A stretch of 64,000 bases of DNA from an uncultured Ruminiclostridium sp. (GCA_947623915.1 CANQIB010000003.1:62001-126000), one strand, 5' to 3'; counted from the first letter of the stretch, positions 43,792-52,140 are shown. A program made the numbers and translations. Notes: a model not told the origin generated them from the sequence alone.

Positions 43792-45774
43792 TCACATCAC
43801 CCCTTCGTTGTATTTTTTCATAAATTCCTTAAACCCTTCCTGTATGATATACTCATCGGAAAGGTATCTCCAAGTATTCAGCAGCACCGGCATTTTAAGT
43901 CCGTCCGGCAGCGTATTTACACATTCTCTCAGCCGCGCGTCGCGGTTTTCTCCGTAAAAATCCGCGAGGGATCTTTTTGCGGCTTTCAGCCCCCTGTCAA
44001 GCTCGCTGTCGGCAAGGCTCTCGATGTATTCCTCGCCCTTTTCGCGGTCATAGCATTGCGCGAGCGTCTGACGGTCCACCGCCGCTATACGCCCCTCGTC
44101 GTCGAGATACAGCAGCGTGTTGCGGAATTTTTCAAATATCGGTCTTAACACCGATACCAAGCGACCGAGGTCGCGCGTGCCCTCGGTCACTACCGACTCG
44201 ATTCCCAGCGCGCGGGCAAGGCGGCTCAGCTTTGCCTTTACATACGCTATCACGCTTGACGCCTCCGTGAAACGCACCGATGCGGGAACGGCAAAGTCGC
44301 TCCTGAATTTCAGTATCATGTCGCTGCCGGTAAAACGGTCGGCGTAAGCTATTATGCTCATCAGCTCAAAAATGCAGCGCGCCGTATATTCCGCCGCCTG
44401 CGGCAGATCGAACAATACGTTGCGCCCCGGCACCTGCGGCATAAGTCCGTCGTATATGCTGCCGTACAGCACCTTTGAAAGCATACGCCCGTCGAAAATG
44501 CCGTTGTCGTCCGAAAACAGGATAAACTCCCGCTCGCCGCTGCGCCCGTGCCTTGCCGCACGAAGCTCCAGCGCCGTCGGGTCGCTCGGCAGCTCGTAAT
44601 TGAAAATATGGGTGTAGCCCTTTACGGAATCGCCCGACAGCCCCGCCGAATCCACGGTTATAAATATCCTGTCGTTCGAGATTTGATCCATGCGCTCAAA
44701 GTCCGTGCCTATATTGTCGGTATTGTACACGCCGCCGCGCTCCACTCTGATAAGCCCCGTGTTCTTGGAATAAAGAGCGTATACCACCTTTGAAAGGTAA
44801 TTCGCGGTGAGCGGCGATACGCAGTATACGGCGACACGCCCGTCGGTGGTGCGTATTATCTCGTCCAGCCTGTCAAGAAAGCAGTCCAGCTTTTTATCGG
44901 CGCGGCGCAGCTCGTTTACGTCCCTTACCGTGTAAGAGGGCTTGACATACAGTCGGGTTATCTCGGTTGCGTATTCCTCAAACAGGTTTCCGCCCGAAGT
45001 GTACGCGGGCATTCCGGTCTTGAGGTCGGTGAGCTTTCTCAACCCGTTAAGATAGGACGGCTCGAACGCGTATCTCAGCACGGTGACGTTTCTCGCGGTC
45101 TCGCCCCGATATACCTCCGCCTCGTAATTCCTCGTCAAAGGTGCGTCATGGTTAAAGCGTATGCAGTCCGTGTCTATTTTAGCCGTCATCGCCGCTTGGG
45201 CAACGACCTCGTCCGCAAGCATTGCCGCCGCTGTGCGGTTGAGCGCCTGCAAATCGCCGTTTTTCCCCACGGGAAACGGCGCATAGATAAGCAGCTTGTC
45301 CGTCTTTATCTTCAGTTTGCCGGTGTAAAGCTCCTCGTTTATGCCGTCGACGGAAAGTCCCGCGTCTATCATCACGAGATCCCACACTATCTTGTCGCAG
45401 GCGTGTTTAAGCACGCCGCTGCCGCCCGACAGCGCTCTTTCCGAAACTATGTAGAAGTTGGAGCCGTCGGGTGAAAAATATTCTATCGTTCCCTCTGAGG
45501 AGGTTATCATCTTGAAATCCGTTCCGCAGCCCTTTATCAGCTCGCTGTAGCGGCTGTACATCAGGTTGGCAGGGCAAATAAGCATCATGTTCGGAGCGTC
45601 TTTTTCCAGCAACCTGTCCAAAACGGCAAGCTGAGCGGTTTTTGAGAAATCGGAGCCGTACTCGTCCAGAACAAAGCAAAACCCGAAACGGCGCAGCCTG
45701 TCATTACAGGAACGGCTCACCGGATCGGTGTTTCTTCCGTGGTACAATATCCATTTTATCTCGTCGGTATTCAT
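43792..45774 (-). CDS. Degenerate SNF2/RapA-like superfamily 2 helicase
   Basis: 660 aa; ATG 45774 with GGAGG ten bases upstream. N-lobe: FVLDEYGSDFSKTAQLAV (about 34-51) stands where DEVGLGKT lies in RapA, with Lys-Thr kept but the loop two residues longer; MLICPANLMYSRY (motif Ia); WDLVMIDAGLSV (131-142), where the DEAH Glu is replaced; KLLIYAPFPVGKNG as motif III. C-lobe (about 310-430): FITVDSAGLSGDSVKGYTH as motif V and ALELRAARHGRSGE as motif VI, with all three Arg of the RapA-like pattern retained. So the fold is kept but ATP turnover is doubtful. The last 230 residues are unassigned. It heads the two-gene unit with the GHKL ATPase. Confidence 0.75.
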   Translation of the reverse strand: MNTDEIKWILYHGRNTDPVSRSCNDRLRRFGFCFVLDEYGSDFSKTAQLAVLDRLLEKDAPNMMLICPANLMYSRYSELIKGCGTDFKMITSSEGTIEYFSPDGSNFYIVSERALSGGSGVLKHACDKIVWDLVMIDAGLSVDGINEELYTGKLKIKTDKLLIYAPFPVGKNGDLQALNRTAAAMLADEVVAQAAMTAKIDTDCIRFNHDAPLTRNYEAEVYRGETARNVTVLRYAFEPSYLNGLRKLTDLKTGMPAYTSGGNLFEEYATEITRLYVKPSYTVRDVNELRRADKKLDCFLDRLDEIIRTTDGRVAVYCVSPLTANYLSKVVYALYSKNTGLIRVERGGVYNTDNIGTDFERMDQISNDRIFITVDSAGLSGDSVKGYTHIFNYELPSDPTALELRAARHGRSGEREFILFSDDNGIFDGRMLSKVLYGSIYDGLMPQVPGRNVLFDLPQAAEYTARCIFELMSIIAYADRFTGSDMILKFRSDFAVPASVRFTEASSVIAYVKAKLSRLARALGIESVVTEGTRDLGRLVSVLRPIFEKFRNTLLYLDDEGRIAAVDRQTLAQCYDREKGEEYIESLADSELDRGLKAAKRSLADFYGENRDARLRECVNTLPDGLKMPVLLNTWRYLSDEYIIQEGFKEFMKKYNEGVM

Positions 45775-45816
45775 ATGCTTGTTTCCTCCGAACCGTGTTG
45801 TTAGGCTGATATACTA

Positions 45817-45845
45817 ATTATAATACTTTTTTCACTTTTTTACAA
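45817..45845 (-). promoter_or_regulatory. Promoter of the helicase/ATPase pair
   Basis: Minus strand TTGTAA (45840-45845), 17 bp, TATAAT (45817-45822), about 40 bp before the helicase-like ATG. Further upstream (45846-45988) is AT-rich with a GGCG/CGCC hairpin near 45916-45930 and nothing coding. Confidence 0.82.
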
Positions 45846-45988
45846 CGGGTAAAAGAGATTTTATATATTTTTTACAAAAATATCCGTGAATTTCATAAAA
45901 TTTCCACAAAAAGCGGGCGTTTATTCGCCTGTTTAGTCTGAAAAAATGTAAAAAAACGAATATTTTTTGAATATCCCGCAATCATTAC

Positions 45989-46017
45989 TTGACAAAAAGC
46001 GATAAATATAGTATCAT
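45989..46017 (+). promoter_or_regulatory. Promoter of the deacetylase-bactofilin-HD unit
   Basis: TTGACA (45989-45994), 17 bp, TATCAT (46012-46017), about 33 bp before the TTG start at 46050. Confidence 0.78.
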
Positions 46018-46049
46018 TAAATTAAATATCGGAACGGGGGCGGTGTTTT

Positions 46050-47084
46050 TTGTATTTTGGCAGTGTCAGATTTTTCAGACATCTGATTTTGTTGGTCATC
46101 GCTCTGCTTATCTTGATACCGATAATCATTTGCGTGGTGCTGTTCAACGACAACCTTGCCAAGCAGGCGGAGATAGACGAGCTGCGTGCCGCCGCGCAGC
46201 AGGGCGGATATACCGTCGACTCCGGCTCGTCCGACGTCGAAAGCGTCTTATCCGTGCCGGAAAGCTCGGCAGACTCGCAGACGGACTCGTCCGACGATAG
46301 GACGGTTTCGCAGAGCGAGCCGGAGGAAAGCGGCGCTTCCGAGGCAACGACAGAACCGACCGTTACCGAGAGCGTCCCCCAAAGCAGCTCGGACGTATCG
46401 TCGGAGGCGATACCGCCGCAGGAGGATCCTTACCCTGATATGTATGTCGAAAGATATACGGGAGATTACATAAACGACGTCAATACCGCGTATCTGACCT
46501 TTGACGACGGACCGTCGTCGCTTACCGGCGAGATACTGCATTACCTCGATAAGACCGGCGTAAAGGCGACTTTCTTCGTAGTTCCCGACGAAAGCGAGGA
46601 ATGTGCGCGGCTGCTGCGACAGATAAGCGACGCGGGGCATATGATAGGCATACACTCCTACAGCCACGATTACGAAAAGATATACGCCGATCCCGACGCT
46701 TTTCTGGAGGATTTCAACAAAGCGTATGAGATAGTTTACGAGGCGACAGGCAGCAAGCCGTTCCTGTACCGCTTTGCGGGAGGCAGCATAAACGATTATA
46801 ACGGCGCGGTGCGCGACGATATAATCAAAGAGATGGATCGTCGGGGATTTGTGTACTTTGACTGGAACGTTGACAGCAACGACTGGCAGGGATACGGCTG
46901 GCAGTATCTTTACGACAATGTTACCGCCGACGCCTGCGCGCTGGATACGCCGGTGATACTTTTCCACGATACCGGCGACCGAATGAATACAGTGCTTGTG
47001 ATCGAGGACATAATATCCTCGCTGAAAAATAAAGGATATACTTTTGCCGCTCTGTCGGAACAGACCGAGCCGGTGCAGTTTTAA
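46050..47084 (+). CDS. Membrane-anchored polysaccharide deacetylase (NodB/CE4)
   Basis: Removes N-acetyl (or O-acetyl) groups from peptidoglycan or other envelope glycans outside the cell. 344 aa from TTG 46050, preceded by GGGGGCGG. N-terminal signal anchor HLILLVIALLILIPIIICVV (about 11-30), a Ser/Glu-rich linker to about 125, then the NodB domain. Motifs: AYLTFDDGPSSLTG (catalytic base and metal Asp), IGIHSYSHDYE (metal His pair), YRFAGGSIND, FDWNVDSNDW, and VILFHDTGDR (catalytic His). First of a plus-strand unit; the 3' neighbour is 30 bp away. Confidence 0.92.
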   Translation: MYFGSVRFFRHLILLVIALLILIPIIICVVLFNDNLAKQAEIDELRAAAQQGGYTVDSGSSDVESVLSVPESSADSQTDSSDDRTVSQSEPEESGASEATTEPTVTESVPQSSSDVSSEAIPPQEDPYPDMYVERYTGDYINDVNTAYLTFDDGPSSLTGEILHYLDKTGVKATFFVVPDESEECARLLRQISDAGHMIGIHSYSHDYEKIYADPDAFLEDFNKAYEIVYEATGSKPFLYRFAGGSINDYNGAVRDDIIKEMDRRGFVYFDWNVDSNDWQGYGWQYLYDNVTADACALDTPVILFHDTGDRMNTVLVIEDIISSLKNKGYTFAALSEQTEPVQF

Positions 47085-47113
47085 ACCTTCCGAAGAAGAA
47101 AGGAATCATCAAT

Positions 47114-48079
47114 ATGGGAATCAAGGATAATTTTTCACAGGCGATGAAGGATTTTATAAATCCGCAGTCCACCCCCTCCGTTCCTGCCGCTGACCCTCAG
47201 GAAAAAGACGTTACGGATTATATGCAGCAGACCGGCGAGTTCGACGCTGTAGCTCCGACGGCTCAGCAAAATAACTCCGACGCTCCGACTCAGGATATGC
47301 AGGCGGCAAACGCCGCCGCAGCGCAGGAGGCTGCAAGACAGGCGGCGGCTCAGGAGGCCGCAAGACAAGCCGCGCAGGAGGCCGCTAGGCAGGAAGCTGC
47401 AAGGCAAGAAGCCGCTAGGCAGGAAGCCGCTAGGCAAGAAGCCGCTAGGCAAGAAGCCGCTAGACAGGAGGCGGCAAGGCAGGCCGCAGCGCAGGAGGCT
47501 GCAAGACAGGCGGCAGCTCAAGAGGCGGCAAGACAGGCTGCGGCTCAAGAGGCTGCAAGAAAAGCGGCGGCACAGGAGGCGGCAAGAAAAGCGGCTCTGC
47601 AAGCACAACAGCGCCCCGAAACCACCATTATCTCCAAAAATACTCTCATAGACGGAAATATCCGCTCGTTCGCAAATATGCAGATAGATGGGAATATCAA
47701 GGGCAACGTTGAAACCACCAAGAACATCAGCGTGAACGGCAAGATCGTCGGAAACATCACCTGCGACAACGCCAAACTCAACGCCTCGTCGATACAGGGC
47801 AACATCACGCTTAAAGGTCAGGTGCTTATGGCGAGCGACTCTATGCTGATAGGCGACCTTTCCTCTCAGCTTGCCAGCCTTAACGGCAAGATAAAGGGAA
47901 ATATCAGCATTTCCGGAAAGGTGCAGCTCGATAAAGATTCCGTGATATTCGGCGATATAAAGGCAAGCTCCATATCCATCTCGGACGGAGCGGTGGTACA
48001 GGGTTATGTAAGCACCACCTATCTTTCCAACGACGAGCGCAGCAACATTTTCCCCGAAAGCATCGCGATAGGCGAATGA
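47114..48079 (+). CDS. Bactofilin with long Ala/Arg/Gln-rich repeat segment
   Basis: Nucleotide-free polymer-forming cytoskeletal protein with a right-handed beta-helix. 321 aa. Residues 1-70 are polar (IKDNFSQAMKDFINPQ); about 71-165 is an Ala-Arg-Gln-Glu low-complexity repeat, predicted to be a long charged helix; about 170-320 is the bactofilin core (TIISKNTLIDGNIRSFANMQ, DGNIKGNVETTKNISVNGKI, ISISDGAVVQGYV). Between a wall deacetylase and an HD protein, it fits the known bactofilin link to wall remodelling. ATG 47114 with AAAGGAATC upstream. Confidence 0.9.
   Translation: MGIKDNFSQAMKDFINPQSTPSVPAADPQEKDVTDYMQQTGEFDAVAPTAQQNNSDAPTQDMQAANAAAAQEAARQAAAQEAARQAAQEAARQEAARQEAARQEAARQEAARQEAARQEAARQAAAQEAARQAAAQEAARQAAAQEAARKAAAQEAARKAALQAQQRPETTIISKNTLIDGNIRSFANMQIDGNIKGNVETTKNISVNGKIVGNITCDNAKLNASSIQGNITLKGQVLMASDSMLIGDLSSQLASLNGKIKGNISISGKVQLDKDSVIFGDIKASSISISDGAVVQGYVSTTYLSNDERSNIFPESIAIGE
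47321..47610 (+). repeat. In-frame 15-bp repeat tract within the bactofilin gene
   Basis: Units encoding A-A-R-Q-E repeat in tandem, for example GCCGCTAGGCAAGAA and near copies around 47385-47475, with longer A-A-Q-E-A-A-R-Q-A variants either side. Codons vary between units in the flanks but are nearly identical in the middle, pointing to recent expansion by slippage or unequal exchange. Confidence 0.8.
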
Positions 48080-48080
48080 C

Positions 48081-48677
48081 ATGAGCCTTACCGAACGGGA
48101 AATAGCGGACAACAAGCGGCGTTTTACCGACCTGCTCCGTGAAAACGTCAAGCGCGACGGGATAGAAAAGCTGACGGATTATCTGGAAAACAGGAGCGAT
48201 TTTTTCATCGCGCCCGCCAGCACAAGATTTCACGGTTCGTATGACGGAGGGCTTGCGCAGCACTCGCTGAACGTTTACGACTGCCTGAAGGATTATCTTT
48301 CGCGGCAGCGCGCCAAAGAGCGGTACGGCATGGATTACAGCGAGGAAACGGTAGCGATAACCGCCCTGCTGCACGATATATGCAAAGCGGACGTTTACCA
48401 ACGCGGCACGCGAAACGTCAAGAACGAACAGGGCGTATGGGAGCAGGTGCCGACCTACTTTTTCGAGGACAACCTCCCCTACGGACACGGTGAAAAATCC
48501 GTTTATATGATAACGGGGTTTATGAAGCTCACCCGCGAGGAGGCGTTTGCGATACGCTATCACATGGGTTTTTCGGGCGTTGAGGAAAAGAACAACGTTT
48601 CCAAGGCGTTCGAGATGTTTCCGCTCGCATTTGCGCTCAGCACGGCGGACATGGAAGCGAGCTATTTCATAGACTGA
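48081..48677 (+). CDS. HD-domain phosphohydrolase-like protein
   Basis: 198 aa; ATG 48081 one base after the bactofilin stop. HD-superfamily pattern: HGSYDGGLAQHSLNVYDCL (first His region, about 53-71) and ITALLHDICKADVYQ with the HD pair (about 93-107), then GHGEKSVYMI and YHMGFSG with further His. Reminiscent of YhaM-type 3'-5' exoribonuclease HD domains (which share SxxFHH..GGLLxHS), but the OB domain is absent. Likely cytosolic metal-dependent hydrolase; the substrate is unknown. Transcribed with the deacetylase and bactofilin. Confidence 0.85.
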   Translation: MSLTEREIADNKRRFTDLLRENVKRDGIEKLTDYLENRSDFFIAPASTRFHGSYDGGLAQHSLNVYDCLKDYLSRQRAKERYGMDYSEETVAITALLHDICKADVYQRGTRNVKNEQGVWEQVPTYFFEDNLPYGHGEKSVYMITGFMKLTREEAFAIRYHMGFSGVEEKNNVSKAFEMFPLAFALSTADMEASYFID

Positions 48678-48708
48678 AAAAATTTGAAGAAATATGATAA
48701 ATTTCTTC

Positions 48709-48737
48709 TTGACATCGGGGAGAAATTATTATATAAT
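48709..48737 (+). promoter_or_regulatory. Strong promoter of the rpmH-rnpA-yidD-yidC-jag operon
   Basis: TTGACA (48709-48714), 17 bp, TATAAT (48732-48737), a fully consensus sigma-A promoter. The 125-nt leader has three hairpins (GCGGC/GCCGC; AGCCCGA/TCGGGCT; GCGGT...ACCGC around 48811-48847). Confidence 0.9.
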
Positions 48738-48868
48738 ATTAAAATGCGGCGTAAAGCCGCGCCAAACGACAAAACGGGAAAACCAAGCCCGAAAAGAGTC
48801 GGGCTAAAACAGGAGCGGTTCGGAGTTTGTCCGAAATAGACCGCCGACAGGAAAGGAACGATAAGGTT

Positions 48869-49003
48869 ATGAAAAGAACATATCAGCCCAAGAAGCTCCA
48901 GAGGCAGAAGGAGCACGGCTTTATGAAGAGAATGGCGACCAGAAACGGACGCAAGGTGCTTGCAAGACGCCGCGCAAAGGGCAGAAAACGCCTGAGCTAC
49001 TGA
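48869..49003 (+). CDS. rpmH: 50S ribosomal protein L34
   Basis: 44 aa, very basic. It reads [18 protein letters not shown] and ends [11 protein letters not shown], the standard L34 sequence; it is too short for a usual ORF cut-off. GGAAAGGAACG upstream. It heads the conserved rpmH-rnpA-yidD-yidC-jag series, normally next to dnaA and the origin; dnaA is absent here. Confidence 0.98.
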   Translation: MKRTYQPKKLQRQKEHGFMKRMATRNGRKVLARRRAKGRKRLSY

Positions 49004-49022
49004 GCGCCGGTATTTATGCCCG

Positions 49023-49391
49023 ATGAGGCAGTTTGCAAAAAAATATCTGTGTATCAAAAAGGACCGTGAGTTCCGCTATCTTTTCAAGAAAGGCGGCTGC
49101 ACGGCCACAAAGGCGTTTATCTGCTACGCCGCCGAGAGCAAAAGGCGCAAAAATCGCATAGGTATCGTCACCGGCAAGAAGCTCGGAAACGCCGTGACCA
49201 GAAACCGCGCCCGCCGCGTTATCCGCGAGGCGTTCCGACTGACCGAGCCGTTTCTCTTGCAGAAAACGGACAAAAGGTTCGATTTTATCTTTGTTGCGCG
49301 CAGCGCCGCGTCCCGCATGAAGTCAACGCAGGTCACGGCGATAATGAAAAAGACCGTTCTCGGCAAATATGCGGAAAATGAGAAAAAATGA
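49023..49391 (+). CDS. rnpA: Ribonuclease P protein component
   Basis: Protein cofactor helping RNase P RNA cut 5' leaders from pre-tRNAs. 122 aa, basic. The start of the fold [14 protein letters not shown], and the RNA-binding RNR motif [18 protein letters not shown] (about 56-73), are intact; [10 protein letters not shown] follows. ATG 49023; ends 4 bp into yidD. Confidence 0.95.
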   Translation: MRQFAKKYLCIKKDREFRYLFKKGGCTATKAFICYAAESKRRKNRIGIVTGKKLGNAVTRNRARRVIREAFRLTEPFLLQKTDKRFDFIFVARSAASRMKSTQVTAIMKKTVLGKYAENEKK

Positions 49392-49633
49392 AATATATAA
49401 TGCTTTTTTTTGTAAAAATATACAGGCTCACATTTTCCAAATGGCTGCCGCGCTGTTGCCGATTCACACCAAGCTGTTCCGAATACGCAATGACTGCTAT
49501 ACGGAGGTTCGGTGCGGTAAAGGGCGGCTATTTGGCGTTAAAAAGGATAGTGCGGTGTAATCCGTTCAACGGCGGATTTGACTATGTGCCGGAGGAATTT
49601 TATTTTTTCAAAAAAAAGGAAAAGCGGAACTGA
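49388..49633 (+). CDS. yidD: Membrane protein insertion efficiency factor YidD
   Basis: 81 aa, amphipathic; helps YidC-dependent membrane insertion. The signature [19 protein letters not shown] and [15 protein letters not shown] is complete, with three conserved Cys. ATG overlaps the rnpA stop by 4 bp. Confidence 0.96.
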   Translation: MKYIMLFFVKIYRLTFSKWLPRCCRFTPSCSEYAMTAIRRFGAVKGGYLALKRIVRCNPFNGGFDYVPEEFYFFKKKEKRN

Positions 49634-49660
49634 CCGCGTGATTACGGAAGGTGATTTGTC

Positions 49661-51043
49661 ATTTTAGATTTTATATACTCGCTTATCGGTACGCCCATGG
49701 GCTACATAATGTGGCCTATTTATCTGCTTTTGCAAAACTTCGGCTGGGCGATAGTAATATTCACAATAATCGTTAAATTTGCCATACTGCCGCTTACTTT
49801 AAAGCAGCAGAAAAACATGGCGGTATCGCAGCTTTTCGCCCCCAAGGTAAGGGAGATACAGCAAAAATACCGCAACAACCGCGAAAAACAGACGGAAGAG
49901 CTGCAAAAGCTCCAGCAGCAGGGATATAATCCCACCGGCGGCTGCGGAACAATGCTGCTCACCATGCTCATACTTTTCGGTATGATAGACGTTGTGTACA
50001 AGCCCATGACGCACATGGAGCATATTTCGGCAAACGACATAACCAGCGTAGTCACCATCGCGCAGGAGACCGAGATAACCTCCATTCTGCTCAATGAGTA
50101 CAACGCAGAGGATCTCGCGTTGGTAAAGGATTATGCCGACGGGAACAAGGATTCCGTCGTGATAAACGAGCAGCAGGCTCAGCTTACCCACGCGTTCGCT
50201 CAGGACGACGGCTTTTTGAACCACTTTGACGACAAAGCGCCCGCCGACATGAGCATAGACGACATAAGCAAATACGGCGAGCTGTTCGTTGCGCAGGAGA
50301 CCGTGGCGAACGACCTTTTGGGCAACAATTCAAGGCTCACCAACGAAACCAAGCAGAAAATAAATCTTGTGAAGACTCGCTACACGGGACTTCAAAAAGA
50401 GCTTATGGCTTTGCAGGTATATGACAAGTACCCCGAAGTGTTCCGTCAGAGCAACCGCCTGACCGACACGCTCAAGGATCAGCTCGACAACCTGTCCGAA
50501 AACATGATATTCTTCGGACTGGACTTCGGTAAAACTCCGAGATTTTTGGTATTCGAGCCTTTGCTGCTGATACCCGTGCTGTCTTTCCTGTTCTCGGCTG
50601 CTTCGATATTGCTTTCACAGTATCTCAATAAGAAAAACAATCCCGAAACGGCGAATATGCCCGGCATGGGCGGCATGAAGATAATGCTTTACATCATGCC
50701 CTTGTTCTCGCTGTGGATAGCGTTCAGCGTACCGGCGGGCGTCGGCTTCTACTGGACGGTGAACTATGTATTCAGTATCGCTCAGACGCTGCTGCTGCAA
50801 AAATTCTACAGCCCCCAGAAGATACGCGAAAAAGCCGAGGCGGAATTTAAGGCAAAGCACCCCAAGAACTCCAAGGTAACTACCACCGCAGTAGTCACCG
50901 ACGCAAAGACGGGGGAAGAAAAGACCGTTACTAAAGAGGAAACTCTCACGCAAAAGGAAATAAATCGCAGAAAGCTCGCCGCGGCAAGAAAAGCCGACGC
51001 GGAAAAATACGGCGAGGAATACGACGACAGCGACGACGAATAA
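49661..51043 (+). CDS. yidC: Membrane protein insertase YidC/OxaA
   Basis: Inserts and folds membrane proteins with or without SecYEG. 460 aa if read from ATT 49661; the first ATG in frame is at 49697 and has no ribosome site. The reading LDFIYSLIGTPMGYIMW immediately after the ATT is typical of Clostridia YidC N-termini, and GGAAGGTG sits seven bases before the ATT, so I choose ATT. Five to six TM helices: about 10-45, about 105-130, about 290-320, 345-375. A long loop between TM1 and TM2 (YKPMTHMEHISAND...) and a basic Lys-rich tail for ribosome contact. No lipobox. Confidence 0.9.
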   Translation: MLDFIYSLIGTPMGYIMWPIYLLLQNFGWAIVIFTIIVKFAILPLTLKQQKNMAVSQLFAPKVREIQQKYRNNREKQTEELQKLQQQGYNPTGGCGTMLLTMLILFGMIDVVYKPMTHMEHISANDITSVVTIAQETEITSILLNEYNAEDLALVKDYADGNKDSVVINEQQAQLTHAFAQDDGFLNHFDDKAPADMSIDDISKYGELFVAQETVANDLLGNNSRLTNETKQKINLVKTRYTGLQKELMALQVYDKYPEVFRQSNRLTDTLKDQLDNLSENMIFFGLDFGKTPRFLVFEPLLLIPVLSFLFSAASILLSQYLNKKNNPETANMPGMGGMKIMLYIMPLFSLWIAFSVPAGVGFYWTVNYVFSIAQTLLLQKFYSPQKIREKAEAEFKAKHPKNSKVTTTAVVTDAKTGEEKTVTKEETLTQKEINRRKLAAARKADAEKYGEEYDDSDDE

Positions 51044-51064
51044 ACAACTGAAAGGATAAAGGAA

Positions 51065-52024
51065 ATGGAAAAAATTTACATCGGAAAATCTTTGGAAGAG
51101 CTTGAAGAACAGGCTTATTCCGAGCTTACCGCGTTAGGCGCGGACAAAAGCGATATTTCCATAGAAGTGGTGGAACAGCCGGTAAAAAAGCTGTTCGGCA
51201 AAAAGGGAGATTATAAGATAAAGGCGGTATATCCCGACACTATCGCTGCCGCGGCTGAGGAAAAGGTCGAGGAAAGCGCCGCGGATGTTCCCGAAAAGAC
51301 CGTTGAGCAGCCGACAGCCGAGAGCGCGGAAGAGACCGCCGCTCCCGCGATAACCGACGAGAGCCGCAAAAAAGCCGCCGTCGCAGCCGCTTATCTTGAA
51401 AAGGTGCTTGCCGCGCTCGGTATAGAGAACTTTAAGGTAAACATTATAGAAAAAGAAGATATAATCGTGCTTGACATCACCGGTGAAAACCTCGGCGCGG
51501 TCATAGGCAGACGCGGAGAGACGCTTGATGCGCTGCAATATCTCGCGATACTCGCAAGCAACCGCCACGACGAGCCTTACTGCCGCATGACGGTGGACTG
51601 CAACGGATACCGCGACAAGCGTGAGGAAACGCTCAAGGCGCTTGCACAGCGCACCGCAAATAAGGTGCTTCGTCAGGGCAGACGCATCACGCTTGAGCCG
51701 ATGAACCCTTACGAGCGCAGGATAATCCACAGCACGGTCGCAGATATTGAGGGCATATACTCAAATTCCATCGGTGAAGAGCCTTACAGAAAGGTAGTTA
51801 TATCCTGCTCGCAGCGCCATGCCGACAGCAAACGCGCGGAACGCAGAAATAACGGCAGACACGGCGCTCCCAACCGTTCCTACAAGCAGAGCAGCGGTTT
51901 TTCGACCTCCTTTGAAAGAGAGTACAAGCGCAGCGCGCACACCGACGAACAGCCCGTCGAATATTCCAAGGAAACCGTCGAGACCGAAAAGAACGCTACG
52001 CTTTACGGAAAGATAGAGTTTTAA
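51065..52024 (+). CDS. jag: RNA-binding protein Jag/KhpB (Jag_N, KH, R3H)
   Basis: 319 aa. Jag_N domain about 1-50 (YIGKSLEELEEQAYSELTAL), an Ala/Glu-rich linker, KH domain about 120-200 with ENLGAVIGRRGETLDALQYL (GxxG loop IGRRG), R3H domain about 205-265 with RRITLEPMNPYERRIIHS. A Ser/Arg/Asn-rich tail follows. Binds RNA with KhpA and influences division and wall synthesis in other Firmicutes. 21 bp after yidC. Confidence 0.94.
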   Translation: MEKIYIGKSLEELEEQAYSELTALGADKSDISIEVVEQPVKKLFGKKGDYKIKAVYPDTIAAAAEEKVEESAADVPEKTVEQPTAESAEETAAPAITDESRKKAAVAAAYLEKVLAALGIENFKVNIIEKEDIIVLDITGENLGAVIGRRGETLDALQYLAILASNRHDEPYCRMTVDCNGYRDKREETLKALAQRTANKVLRQGRRITLEPMNPYERRIIHSTVADIEGIYSNSIGEEPYRKVVISCSQRHADSKRAERRNNGRHGAPNRSYKQSSGFSTSFEREYKRSAHTDEQPVEYSKETVETEKNATLYGKIEF

Positions 52025-52056
52025 ACAAGCAAGTCAAGTAATTAAAAATTTCATAA

Positions 52057-52089
52057 ATTATGCCGATATTTTAAAAATATGGGCATAAT
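52057..52089 (+). terminator. Possible terminator after jag
   Basis: Inverted repeat: ATTATGCC (52057-52064) with GGCATAAT (52082-52089) and an inner ATATTTT/AAAATAT pair. Only a weak T-tract follows, so termination is uncertain. Confidence 0.45.
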
Positions 52090-52092
52090 TTG

Positions 52093-52140
52093 CAATATGG
52101 GATTTTAAATCTTGCAAAATTTGTGCAAATTACCATATTG
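52093..52140 (+). promoter_or_regulatory. 8-bp inverted repeat overlapping the glnN -35 region
   Basis: CAATATGG (52093-52100) and CCATATTG (52133-52140) form an inverted repeat whose right arm overlaps TTGACA. Two TTGCA(A) motifs lie between. Position suits an operator; no regulator is identified. Confidence 0.35.

Noticed and set aside
42360-43823. 487-codon plus-strand frame opposite the GHKL ATPase gene
   Set aside because: Antisense shadow: no ribosome site, no motif, and the minus-strand protein has clear GHKL motifs.
45846-45988. Replication origin between divergent gene blocks
   Set aside because: AT-rich and at a strand switch, but no DnaA-box clusters and no dnaA nearby.
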